64,000 bases of DNA from the NCBI GenBank assembly GCA_963792175.1, contig CAWBVG010000018.1, positions 4,853 through 68,852 of the forward strand, given 5' to 3'. Under the pieces are notes generated by a model, which was not told the origin of the DNA, ran no database searches, and was given only the letters and a program-made list of their open reading frames with translations. Source of the stretch: CAWBVG01 sp963792175. Lineage in GTDB: Bacteria > Acidobacteriota > Vicinamibacteria > Vicinamibacterales > CAVVIG01. How positions within the stretch are numbered: the stretch's first letter is position 1; each line of letters starts with the position of its first letter. The translations under genes were made by a program, and so were the position numbers. Shown here piece by piece: positions 10,087 to 18,281 of this stretch.

Positions 10087-11331
10087 ATGTTTGATGCGAT
10101 CGTCGTCGGCGCGCGGTGTGCGGGATCGCCAACGGCCATGCTCCTGGCGCGACGAGGCTACAAAGTGCTGCTTGTCGACAGAGCGGCGTTTCCGAGCGAC
10201 ACCATCTCGACACATATCCTGTGGCCCCATGGCGCCGAACTCCTCGCGCGGTGGGGACTCCTGACGAGACTGGCGGCAACAGGCTTGCCGCCGATCTGCC
10301 GGCAGATGACGTTCGATGTCGGTCCGTTCGCCCTGCGCGGCACCATTCCCGACGCGAACGATGGAGAGGGAGGCTTCTGTCCGCGCCGTCACGTCCTGGA
10401 CAGCCTGCTGCTGAACGCGGCAGTCGAAAGCGGCGTCGAGGTTCGTGAGACGTTCACCGTTGACGACTTGCTGTTTGCGGCCGACACGGTCGTCGGAATT
10501 CGCGGCCATCGCGAGAACGGCCTGCCGGTCGAAGAGCGCGCACGAATCGTCATCGGCGCCGACGGCGTGAACTCCTTCGTGGCACGCGCCGTCCGGGCTC
10601 CTGAGTACGACACCAGACCGGTGGCGGCGTGCGCTTACTACTGGTACTTCAGTGGCATCCCGCAGGACGACATCGAGCTGTTCGTGCGTGACCACTGCGC
10701 GTTTGGCGGCGCCCCGACCAACGACAGTCTTCATCTCGTGATGGTGAATTGGCCCGCCAGGGAGTTTCCCGACGTGCGAGCCGACATCGAAAACCATGTC
10801 TGGCGGGCCCTCGAGATGTCGTCCGACTTTGCGGCACGGGTGCGTCAGGGACGCCGCGAGGAGAAGTGGTACGGCACGGCAGGCGTTCCCAACTACTTCC
10901 GCAAGCCGTTCGGCGACGGATGGGCGCTGGTCGGAGATGCCAGCTACAACAAAGATCCGATGACGGCGCAGGGCATCAGCGACGCGTTCATCGACGCGCA
11001 GATGCTCGCCGAGGCGCTCGATGCCGGCCTGTCCGGCCGCGGCGCTCTTGACGAACTGCTGGCGGCGCACGAAATGGCGAGAAACGAACGGGTCCGGCCG
11101 ATGTACAAATTCACGAACGAGCTCGCCGCGCTTGAACCGCCGCCGCCGCACCTGCAGGCGCTGTTTGGCGCCCTTCGCGGCAACCAGGCGAATCTGTGGT
11201 GGATGGCAGCGCTGGCTGCGCTCGCCGCGACGGAGCAGGCGGCGCCGCACGGCCATCGGCTGCGCGTGCCCCTGGGCATCGGCTTCGTCATGGCCGGCGT
11301 CTGGCAGTTCGTTGGAGGCACCCTCGGATAG
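10087..11331 (+). CDS. FAD-dependent monooxygenase with a foreign C-terminus
   Basis: 414 residues behind a strong AGGAGG site. The N-terminal Rossmann motif (IVVGARCAGSPTAMLLARRG), the VIGADGVNS motif and the FAD-ribityl motif (GWALVGDASYNKDPMTAQGI) identify a group A flavoprotein of the PHBH/geranylgeranyl-reductase-like fold. Its paralogue at 16908-18122 shares the same order of motifs up to LFGA-GN. From codon 369 on, the sequence (LWWMAALAALAATEQAAPHG to the end) no longer matches that paralogue but the C-terminus of the DUF2182 protein encoded at 8193-8333. The normal C-terminal tail is missing, so activity is uncertain. Confidence 0.8.
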   Translation: MFDAIVVGARCAGSPTAMLLARRGYKVLLVDRAAFPSDTISTHILWPHGAELLARWGLLTRLAATGLPPICRQMTFDVGPFALRGTIPDANDGEGGFCPRRHVLDSLLLNAAVESGVEVRETFTVDDLLFAADTVVGIRGHRENGLPVEERARIVIGADGVNSFVARAVRAPEYDTRPVAACAYYWYFSGIPQDDIELFVRDHCAFGGAPTNDSLHLVMVNWPAREFPDVRADIENHVWRALEMSSDFAARVRQGRREEKWYGTAGVPNYFRKPFGDGWALVGDASYNKDPMTAQGISDAFIDAQMLAEALDAGLSGRGALDELLAAHEMARNERVRPMYKFTNELAALEPPPPHLQALFGALRGNQANLWWMAALAALAATEQAAPHGHRLRVPLGIGFVMAGVWQFVGGTLG

Positions 11332-11334
11332 TCG
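11191..11334 (+). repeat. Second copy of the DUF2182 3' segment, fused to the monooxygenase
   Basis: Partner of 8193-8336 at a constant offset of 2998, with no gaps. It supplies the last 47 codons and the stop of the monooxygenase. Most differences are synonymous (for example GTG to GCG is an exception, GGC to GGT is typical). This suggests that the segment evolved for some time as DUF2182 coding sequence before it was joined here. Confidence 0.85.
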
Positions 11335-11376
11335 CAAGTGGAGGCGATGCGCTCGCGCACTTGCTATGCTGACCCG

Positions 11377-11889
11377 ATGCCAGACGTTGCGATCCGGCCC
11401 GCGGTGCTGAGTGATCTTCCGGCGATCACCGACATCTACAACCACTACATCGTCAATACGACGATCACGTTCGACCTCGCGCCCTTCGAGCCCGGCGACC
11501 GCCGTGCGTGGTTTGACGATCATGTGCCGGCGGGCCGGCATCGTCTGCTCGTCGCCGTTGATGAAACCGGTTCCGAAGCCGTGCTCGGATACGCGAGCAC
11601 CAGCCGGTGGCGGCCGAAGGCGGCTTACGAGACGACCGTTGAGTCGAGCGTCTACTGCCGGGCGGACGCCGTCGGGCGCGGCATCGGAACGCGGCTCTAT
11701 GAAGCGCTCTTCGAATCGATCAAGGACGAAGACGTTCACCGGATCGTGGCGGGCGTCAGCCTTCCCAATCCGGCGTCCGTTGCGCTACACGAGCGATTGG
11801 GCTTTCAACGTGTGGGCGTGTTCGAAAAAGTCGGCCGGAAGTTCGGGCGTTACTGGGACGTTGCCTGGTTTCAGCGTCCACTACGGTGA
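11377..11889 (+). CDS. GNAT N-acetyltransferase, phosphinothricin-acetyltransferase-like
   Basis: 170 residues from ATG 11377 (MPDVAIRPAV); a GTG at 11338 in the same frame is a less likely start. Motifs are those of the PAT/MnaT branch of GNAT: IYNHYIVNTTITFD near the N-terminus, YCRADAVGRGIGTRLYEAL (acetyl-CoA pyrophosphate loop R/Q-x-x-G-x-G), LPNPASVALHERLGF and the end YWDVAWFQRPL. Enzymes of this group acetylate amino groups of phosphinothricin, methionine sulfoximine or similar amino acids in the cytoplasm. The natural substrate here is not known. It stands alone after the monooxygenase. Confidence 0.85.
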   Translation: MPDVAIRPAVLSDLPAITDIYNHYIVNTTITFDLAPFEPGDRRAWFDDHVPAGRHRLLVAVDETGSEAVLGYASTSRWRPKAAYETTVESSVYCRADAVGRGIGTRLYEALFESIKDEDVHRIVAGVSLPNPASVALHERLGFQRVGVFEKVGRKFGRYWDVAWFQRPLR

Positions 11890-11948
11890 CCGCATCATGC
11901 ACGTCTGCCTTTGAACGGCGATCATGCCGGGCATGGAGCGCGAAGGCT

Positions 11949-12545
11949 TCAGCCGAGCGGTCCAGGACGGTTGTCCCGTTCGATCTTCTCAATCTGCTCC
12001 GCGGTCAAACCCGCGCGGCGCAGGATCTCGAGGACGAAATCGGTTTTCCCGAGGACATAGCGGTCGATGTCGTCCGGAAACCGCTCCGCCAGCTGTTTCT
12101 TCAGAGCACCGTAACGCGTGGCGGCCTCCGGGTTCGCGCGAAGGTAGTCGCGCACCGCGACCTGATTGACGACACCGATCGTGCCTTCCGGACAGACATA
12201 GAGATTGTGCCGCCGCAGCCCGGCCGGGTGATCGAACGCCTCGCGGTCGTCGATGCCGAGATTGCCGCGATGCACGTAGCCAAGCGACGTGAGCCGTTCG
12301 ATCGCCTTCGGCACATCGTCTCGCGTGGCGACGACGATCGTCATGTCGATGATCGGTTTCGCCGCCAGGCCCGGGACGGACGTGCTGCCGACGTGTTCGA
12401 CCCGCAGGGCGACGTCGGCAAGGCGCGGCCAGATGCGCTGACGCAACATCTCGAAGTCGCGCGGCCACGCCGGATCGTAGTCGACGACGATGACGGTCCG
12501 TCGGTTCGGCGTTACTCGAATCGTTCGAGGCCTCGAGGTTTCCAC
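11949..12545 (-). CDS. GrpB/UPF0157 family protein
   Basis: The conserved core is VVDYDPAWPRDFEMLRQRIW, LRVEHVGSTSVPGLAAKPII (the H-x-G-S-T-S motif of the nucleotidyltransferase-like fold), DHPAGLRRHNLYVC and a C-terminal FVLEILRRAGL. The start is uncertain: no ATG or GTG sits just before VVDYD, and the nearest is GTG at 12545, inside the 3' end of the upstream binding-protein gene. This gives 198 residues and a 34-base overlap. GrpB proteins are cytoplasmic with no settled function, and the relation to kinase/nucleotidyltransferase chemistry is inferred from fold. It is the last gene of a minus-strand run beginning at 18122. Confidence 0.8.
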   Translation of the reverse strand: METSRPRTIRVTPNRRTVIVVDYDPAWPRDFEMLRQRIWPRLADVALRVEHVGSTSVPGLAAKPIIDMTIVVATRDDVPKAIERLTSLGYVHRGNLGIDDREAFDHPAGLRRHNLYVCPEGTIGVVNQVAVRDYLRANPEAATRYGALKKQLAERFPDDIDRYVLGKTDFVLEILRRAGLTAEQIEKIERDNRPGPLG

Positions 12546-13327
12546 ACCTTGTTCGACTCCGGCCGCAACAGATACCGGATGAGCGCGCGCGCATCTTCGG
12601 CATGCGTCGCCCGGGCAGACACCGCCACACCCGAGTCGATCCACGCGCCGAGTTCGGCGGGCAGCGGACCGACCAGCTCGATTTCCTTGTACGGAAGAAT
12701 CTGGCTGATCGTCTGAATCGCCATGTCGCCTTCTCCCGCCGCCAGCGCCTGACCGCCTTCGCCCTTCGTGCTCGGCGGCGCGTTCACGCCGGCGAACTCC
12801 GGCCGCTTGAGCACGCTGTCAATCAGCAGGGCGACCATCGTGCGCGACGCCGGATTCGAGCGCATCACGGCCTTGGCGCTCTTGAGCGCCACCGCGAGCT
12901 TTTCCACCGTCGAGATGTCCGGCTTCGGCGCGCCCGCGCGTACCGCGAGACCCATGCGCGTGCGACCCAGCGGCGTAAAGGTCCCCGGCGCCACGCCGCC
13001 GTCGAGCGACAGCGTCGTCATCAGCTGGAACGGCAGCACGATGACGTCGGGCGGCGGCGTTTTCTTCGTCATCTCCTCGACGATCGTGCCCATGCCGACG
13101 ACGACGATGCCCACCTTCTTGCCGGTTTCCTTCGTGAAATCGCCGGCGATGTCGGGCAGGCCCGACGCGAACACGACGCCGGGAGTGATCACCCTGATAT
13201 CCGCAGTCGCATAGTCGCCGGAGGTCGGCGAAAAGACCGCCGGCGTGTTCTGCCCCTGACCTCGCACTCCGGGGAGCGAGAGGGTGATGCAGGCAACTGT
13301 GAGCACAGACAGACGAATGCCGGACAC
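12512..13327 (-). CDS. Periplasmic substrate-binding protein, ModA-like
   Basis: 271 residues with a signal peptide (residues 1-23, cleavage after VRG). It has the ModA/SBP_bac_11-like arrangement: VITPGVVFASGLPDIAGDFT near the N-terminus (the usual SGA-like ligand loop reads ASG), GIVVVGMGTIVEEM, PDVIVLPFQL, then TVEKLAVALKSAKAV and a GEGDMAIQTISQI segment. In this family the protein captures an oxyanion or a small organic acid for an ABC importer. No permease or ATPase gene lies nearby, so it may act as an orphan receptor. It starts 21 bases after the MBL hydrolase stop, in the same direction. Confidence 0.75.
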   Translation of the reverse strand: MSGIRLSVLTVACITLSLPGVRGQGQNTPAVFSPTSGDYATADIRVITPGVVFASGLPDIAGDFTKETGKKVGIVVVGMGTIVEEMTKKTPPPDVIVLPFQLMTTLSLDGGVAPGTFTPLGRTRMGLAVRAGAPKPDISTVEKLAVALKSAKAVMRSNPASRTMVALLIDSVLKRPEFAGVNAPPSTKGEGGQALAAGEGDMAIQTISQILPYKEIELVGPLPAELGAWIDSGVAVSARATHAEDARALIRYLLRPESNKVWKPRGLERFE

Positions 13328-13348
13328 CTGCGCCTCCCTTCAGTGGTT

Positions 13349-14863
13349 CTACGAGTCGATCACCGTGTAGTCGAAAAACAACTGGTCGAATACCGCACGA
13401 TCGGTGAACGCCTTCCAGGTTCCCGCGCTGACCGACGACGGCTTCGACGGCTGGTTCTCGTCGGTCTGAAACACGCGCCCGGCGGCCTTGCGGACGAGCG
13501 CCTTCTTGATGGACGGCAGCGGATGCCGCCACGGCGGGTCGTTCTTCGTCAAGGCCCACTGGTTCACGGCCGTGATCATAGCCGTGAACTCCTTCGCGCG
13601 CGCCGGCGCGGTCGCCATCCACGAGAGGTTCGCGTAGGTGCTGGACTTCGTTCCGGCCAGCGTTGCGTTGTGGCTGCCGTGATGCCCGACCTTGTAGAGC
13701 ACGGTCTGGGCCAGCAGCTCGCGGGCGGTGATCGTCCGATTGTCGACGTGCCACGACGGCGCCGTCCACGAGATCCAGTTGCCGCGCTGCGCATCGCCGG
13801 CAAACAGCAGGACTTTGCCGGAGTGCGGCAGCTCGAACGCGAGGACCAGACTGGTGTTGTTGATCCCGGTGTTCAACGCCAGCGCGAGGTTCTCGGCCGA
13901 GTAGAGCCACTCGTTGTCGATGCGCCGCCAGGGAGCATTGTCGGCGACTTCGACGCGGTCGGTCTCGTCCGTGCCGAGCGCCTCCTTCCCGTAGTGCTCG
14001 ATGAAGAACGGATCCGGGTCGTTGAAGGCCGACTCGATGGTGACCGCGAACCGGTTGGCGAACGGCGCCGCCGCGGTACCGGCCGGCGCGGTGGCCGCGG
14101 CGCTGAACGTGAATCCTTGGCCGTCGTCCGGAAACCCTTCGCCGCCGTGCGGATCTTCGTCGGCCAGCAGGTCCGCATCATGGGGCGGGCCGAGCACGAA
14201 CACACGGATGCCGGCGGTGCCCGGAATCGTGAGCGGTCCGTCGCCCGGTTTCAGGTACGAGACGCCGCGTTTCTCCGACGCCTTGTCCTTGACGAGCTTC
14301 ATTCCCTGCTTGTTCACCGACGCCGCCGGGTCGTCCGCGGCGGCGAGCAGGTCGGCCGCCGTGACCGCCTCGTCGCCGCCGAACTCGAACGCGAGGAGTG
14401 CGTCCACCCGGCGCACCGAGGCGTCGTCGTCGCCGATCGCGAGTGCGAGCTTGCGCCTCGCCTCCAGCAGACCGAGCAGTTGATCCTTGTGCCGTTTCCG
14501 CAGCTCGTTGGCGAGATCGTCGTCCGGATCCTCGGTCCAGGCCAGCCAGGCTTCGTCGATCGTGAAGTCGCCGAAGTACGGGTCGTTCTTCCTCCAGATG
14601 CCGTTCAGGTGATCCTGGTGTTCGTGCGTCAGGATCACGAGGTCGATGTGGCCGCCGGTCGCGGCCTCGAGATGAGCGACGGTATCGCCGATCGGCTTGT
14701 TGTGGATGAATTGCTGCGAGCCCGGCTTGTAGCCGCAGTCGATCACGACGTACACCGGGTCGCCGCCGCCGTCGCGCGGCAACGCGACGAGGAAGCAGTC
14801 GCCGTGCCCCTGCCGGTACATCCGGACGGTGACGCCGTTTTTGGGCGGCTTGAGCTTCGCCAT
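13349..14863 (-). CDS. MBL-fold metallohydrolase, ComEC/Rec2-like
   Basis: 504 residues, no signal peptide. The zinc motif H80-x-H82-x-D84-H85 lies in LTHEHQDHLNG, and the later ligands fit FAGDAQRGN and KVGHHGSHNA. The order and the GHHGS motif are those of the ComEC-type branch of metallo-beta-lactamases, which includes nucleases and phosphodiesterases. It is long for a bare MBL domain; residues about 100-330 form an insertion rich in charged residues with no recognised fold. The start codon lies two bases after the stop of the metallopeptidase gene, so the two are co-transcribed and probably act together. The substrate is unknown. Confidence 0.8.
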   Translation of the reverse strand: MAKLKPPKNGVTVRMYRQGHGDCFLVALPRDGGGDPVYVVIDCGYKPGSQQFIHNKPIGDTVAHLEAATGGHIDLVILTHEHQDHLNGIWRKNDPYFGDFTIDEAWLAWTEDPDDDLANELRKRHKDQLLGLLEARRKLALAIGDDDASVRRVDALLAFEFGGDEAVTAADLLAAADDPAASVNKQGMKLVKDKASEKRGVSYLKPGDGPLTIPGTAGIRVFVLGPPHDADLLADEDPHGGEGFPDDGQGFTFSAAATAPAGTAAAPFANRFAVTIESAFNDPDPFFIEHYGKEALGTDETDRVEVADNAPWRRIDNEWLYSAENLALALNTGINNTSLVLAFELPHSGKVLLFAGDAQRGNWISWTAPSWHVDNRTITARELLAQTVLYKVGHHGSHNATLAGTKSSTYANLSWMATAPARAKEFTAMITAVNQWALTKNDPPWRHPLPSIKKALVRKAAGRVFQTDENQPSKPSSVSAGTWKAFTDRAVFDQLFFDYTVIDS

Positions 14864-14865
14864 CG

Positions 14866-16839
14866 CTAGTCCTCCAGCTGGTGCAGCAACGCGAACGGCT
14901 CGACGCGCAGGCTGCGGTTCTCGTCGCTGAGGCTCGCCGCAATCCCGGCATCGAAGCTGTTGCCGACCACGCCGCGTTCGCCCTTCAGATAGTCCGCGAC
15001 CAGGCGCAGTTGCGCGTTATCGGTCACGGTGCCCGCGGTGCGTATCACGCGTCTGATCTCGACGCTCCGCGGGTCGATCAGCACGGTGCACCCGGACCGA
15101 TAGATGAAGTCCGGCTTCGGCGGCTCGGCGCGCGCGTCCGCCGCGTCCGCGGTTTCCTGGACGTCGGGGTCGAAGTAGCCGCGCCGGCGCTGCGTGATCT
15201 CGACGACGATGTCGGTGTGGGCGCCGCCGTCGATGGTGCGCCGGAGCGCCGGACGGACGGCATGCACCTCGATGGCCGGCTCGCCGTACTTGCCGCGATA
15301 CACCGTCGGCGGCGCCGCCGCCCGGTCGATGACGAGACCGAACAGCCGGGCGTAGTCGCGGCCGTACGAATCGCCTTCGTGAAGCCATTTCCAGAGCAGG
15401 AAGCGGACGCGATCGAGATCCTTCCAGATCTCGTAGCGGCTGCTTTCGAGGTTCCACTGCTGCACGGCGTCGCGGACGAAGCGACCGCAAGTGCGGCTTC
15501 AGGTCCTGCTGCACGTGGGCGAAGGCGCTGCCACTGGACATGTTCGCGAACAGCTCGTCGCCGCTCGGCCACTCGAGGGCATCGAGCCCCATGCTCCTGA
15601 CGCCGCGCGGATAGATGCCCCACTCGCGGAAGCTCTCGATGAACACGATCCGGAATCCACTCGTGTCCTCGGGCGAGTAGTCGAGGTCGGCGGTGACGAC
15701 GCCGCGGAGAAAATCGCCGAAGGTGATGTCGACCGGCGGGCAGTAGTCGATCGCGCGGATGCACATCTGCAGAACGCGCTCGGCGCTGGCGGCCGCCTCG
15801 CCCGCCAGACGCTTCGTCAGGTCAGGGTGGATCTCGCCTTCCGGCAGGCGTCCCGGTTCCCTGAGTGGCGATCCGGAACAGGTCGGCGGTGCGCGCGCGG
15901 TAGATCAGGAGGAAGGCGCGAAACACCGCCGCGACGAGAATCGCGCCGCGCTCGTGCGGCCCCTCCAGACGCGTCGAGCGCGTGCGGATCGGGCAGGCGC
16001 GGCTCCCAGACGCCGGTGTCTTCGTCGGGGCCGCCGAGCGCGTCGCGCAGCGCCGCGCCGCGTCCGGTGGCGCGCCCGAACTGCTGCGCGAGCTGGCCCA
16101 GCAGGCTTTCGCTGTGCAGATCGCCGCTGGTCCGCCGGATCTGGCTTTCGAGCACCGCCGGATACGAGAAATGCTGAAACAGCGCCACGATGTCGGCGAA
16201 CGCTTCGTGGAAGGCGTGCACGTCCGGATTGCTCGGCTCGTTGAAGCGCGGGTGCACGCCGTCGAGCAGCGCGTGGGTCGTCTCGTGCGCGACGATGTCG
16301 TGCGACAGGCACGTGAACACCAGCGTGCCCGGCGTGTTGAACGGCGTCCTTGGCGTGACCGGGAAGTAGCCGAACAGCAGCGCCTTCTTCGCCGGGCTGT
16401 AGTAGGCGTTTCGCTCGCGCAGCGCGTGCGGGTAGATCCGCAGCCGGCGCACGAACTGTTCGACGTAATCGCCGGGCCCTTTCACGATCTGACGATCGGC
16501 CCACAGGGCGACGCGGCCCAGCGCGCGCTCGAAGTGGCGGATGGTGGTCATCGCCACCGCATAGACCATCTGCTGATGAAACTGCGGATTGGATTCCGAC
16601 GGGGCGATGCCGTCCTGGGCCAGCAGATACCGATCGTTGAGATTCACCGGGCGATAGAAGGAACCGCTGGCCGGATCGCAGTCGACGACTTCGATGTATT
16701 CGCCGATCGGGCCGGGCTCCAGGTCCTCCCACGGCACTTCGACGGTGATTTCGTTGATGGCGGCGGTCTCGAGCCGCGTCATCAGGCTCGGATCGAACGC
16801 GAGAATGCGCAGCCGCCGCGACGTGGGACGCTCGGTCAT
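14866..16839 (-). CDS. Gluzincin-type zinc metallopeptidase, frame-broken
   Basis: The zinc site is plain: HETTH (residues 197-201 counted from the alternative ATG at 16875) followed by HEAFADIVALF with Glu224 as third ligand, a gluzincin pattern. Before it come NERNAYYSPAKK-like and YFPVTPRTPFNTPG stretches; after it, SGDLHSESLLGQLAQQFGRA. Frame breaks near 15966, 15862 and 15500 separate the catalytic part from two C-terminal segments (IDYCPPVDITFGDFLRGVV and YEIWKDLDRVRFLLWKWL). The full protein is about 655 residues. ATG 16839 (MTERPTSRR) has a GGAG ahead of it; ATG 16875 adds 12 residues. No signal peptide is visible, so it is probably cytoplasmic. It is paired with the MBL hydrolase. 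Confidence 0.75.
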
Positions 16840-16907
16840 GATGGACGCTCCGGCGAACGCCGTAGTGTCCATCACTTATGAAGCGCGCTCAAGCCCGACG
16901 ATCGGGC

Positions 16908-18122
16908 TCAGTGTGCGGGTTGCGCCGCCCGCATGATGGCGCCGACGCTGTCCGGCGACAGAAACTGGGCCGGCGAAATGGTGCCGGCGTTCATCTGGAC
17001 GAAGCCGTCCATCGCGGCTCGATTGCCGTGAATCGCGCCGAACAGCTGCTGCATCTCGGGCGGCGGCGGCTCGAGCGTCGCCAGCTGGCAGGTGAACTCG
17101 TACATCGGCAGCACGTGCTCGTCGCGACGCTGTTGGTACTCGCGCATCGCGTCGTCGAACGAACGCGCGCCGCCGAACGCCTGATCGACCGCGGTCGCGC
17201 AGAGCTCCGCGGCACGGAAGGCATCGTTGATGCCCTGGGCGGTAATCGGATCTTTGGTGTAGCCCGCATCCCCGACCAGCGCCCAGCCAGGGCCATAGGG
17301 CTGGCGGAAGAAGTTCGCCACCGGGGTGCCGGCGAACGGCGCCACGCGCTTGGCGGCGCGGACGCGTTCGGCGAACTCGGGGACGAGGTCGAACATCTTC
17401 AGAAAGTGGCCCTCGACATCTTTCTTGTTGGCGTCGAACTCCGAGTACGGCCAGCCGCCGACCGTGAGCGTCAGTCCGTCATGTGTCGGTGCCGCCGCAA
17501 ACCCGCGGTGTGGACGAATATAGGTGTCGAACCGTCCATCGACTGGAAGATCGCTCCAATACGTGTAGTACGGAGCCAGCAGCATCGGCTTGTCGTTGTA
17601 GTGCGCAGGGCTGACGGCTTCCGCGACTTTGGAATGACGGCCGTCCGCCCCGATGACCAGGTTGGCGCGCTCGGTGATGGCCTCACCGGCTTTCGAGCGT
17701 CCCTTGATACCCACGACGCGGCCATCTTCGAAGACGATCTCGTCGACGGAAAACGCCTCACGAACCTCGACCCCGGCTTCGACTGCCGCGTCGACCAGCA
17801 GCTTGTCGAGCACCGTCCGTCGAGCGCAGTACGCGACCGGTGAATCGGTGGTGCCTGGCGAGCCCGCAATCGTGAAGGGACCAAAATCGAAGGTGTAGGT
17901 GTGAATCGGCGGACACCCGGTCGCCGCCAGCCGCTGCAGAAGCCCCCACCGTTCGAGGGCGGCCACGGCCAACGGATGGACGACATGCGTCGACACCGTA
18001 TCGCTGGGGAACGTGGCGCGATCGACCAGGAGGACGCGATACCCCTTGCGTGCCAGGAGCATCGCCGTCGGCGAACCGGCGCAGCGAGCCCCGACGACAA
18101 TCACATCATGTGCTGCGCTCAC
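16908..18122 (-). CDS. FAD-dependent monooxygenase
   Basis: 404 residues from a GTG at 18122 preceded by GGGGAGG, five bases upstream. The FAD-binding pattern is complete: VIVVGARCAGSPTAMLLARK, VIGADGRHSKVAEAV and GWALVGDAGYTKDPITAQGI. It is a close paralogue of the enzyme at 10087-11331 (same FPSDT-STH, RWGLL-RLAATG, YEFTCQLATLEPPPPEMQ-type blocks), but keeps the normal tail (MNAGTISPAQFLSPDSVGAI). It is a cytoplasmic group A flavoprotein acting on a small, probably aromatic or isoprenoid, substrate; the exact reaction is unknown. It precedes the metallopeptidase gene on the same strand and may be the first gene of that operon. Confidence 0.85.
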   Translation of the reverse strand: MSAAHDVIVVGARCAGSPTAMLLARKGYRVLLVDRATFPSDTVSTHVVHPLAVAALERWGLLQRLAATGCPPIHTYTFDFGPFTIAGSPGTTDSPVAYCARRTVLDKLLVDAAVEAGVEVREAFSVDEIVFEDGRVVGIKGRSKAGEAITERANLVIGADGRHSKVAEAVSPAHYNDKPMLLAPYYTYWSDLPVDGRFDTYIRPHRGFAAAPTHDGLTLTVGGWPYSEFDANKKDVEGHFLKMFDLVPEFAERVRAAKRVAPFAGTPVANFFRQPYGPGWALVGDAGYTKDPITAQGINDAFRAAELCATAVDQAFGGARSFDDAMREYQQRRDEHVLPMYEFTCQLATLEPPPPEMQQLFGAIHGNRAAMDGFVQMNAGTISPAQFLSPDSVGAIMRAAQPAH

Positions 18123-18206
18123 GTCGCCTCCCCTTCCTGCTACTGTACCGTATGCCCCGCTAGTGGAGCGTCAACGCTGAATCGGGACCAGTACCGCAGG
18201 GGATCG

Positions 18207-18226
18207 CCACGAAAGCACGAAGAGAC
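18207..18226. repeat. Octamer repeat left of the IS element (minus orientation)
   Basis: CCACGAAAGCACGAAGAGAC. Read on the other strand it contains two imperfect copies of an octamer ending in TTCGTG. A longer array of the same octamer, in the opposite orientation, lies right of the insertion element at 19715-19739. Its position suggests that the element entered a pre-existing intergenic repeat. Confidence 0.5.
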
Positions 18227-18249
18227 TATGAGCGCGGGCCGCAGGTAAG

Positions 18250-18278
18250 CTCCTTAGCGGACTGAGATCCATAAGGAG
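18250..18278 (+). promoter_or_regulatory. Hairpin covering the transposase ribosome-binding site
   Basis: CTCCTTA (18250-18256) pairs with TAAGGAG (18272-18278) across a 15-base loop. The 3' arm contains most of the AGGAGG Shine-Dalgarno sequence that serves the ATG at 18282. In a transcript entering from outside, this stem would hide the ribosome site. This is a known way for insertion elements to avoid accidental transposase synthesis. Confidence 0.6.
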
Positions 18279-18281
18279 GCA

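Noticed and set aside
12602..14869. A 755-codon plus-strand open frame opposite the MBL hydrolase
   Set aside because: Low-complexity Arg/His/Asp composition; the minus-strand genes carry catalytic motifs and good starts.
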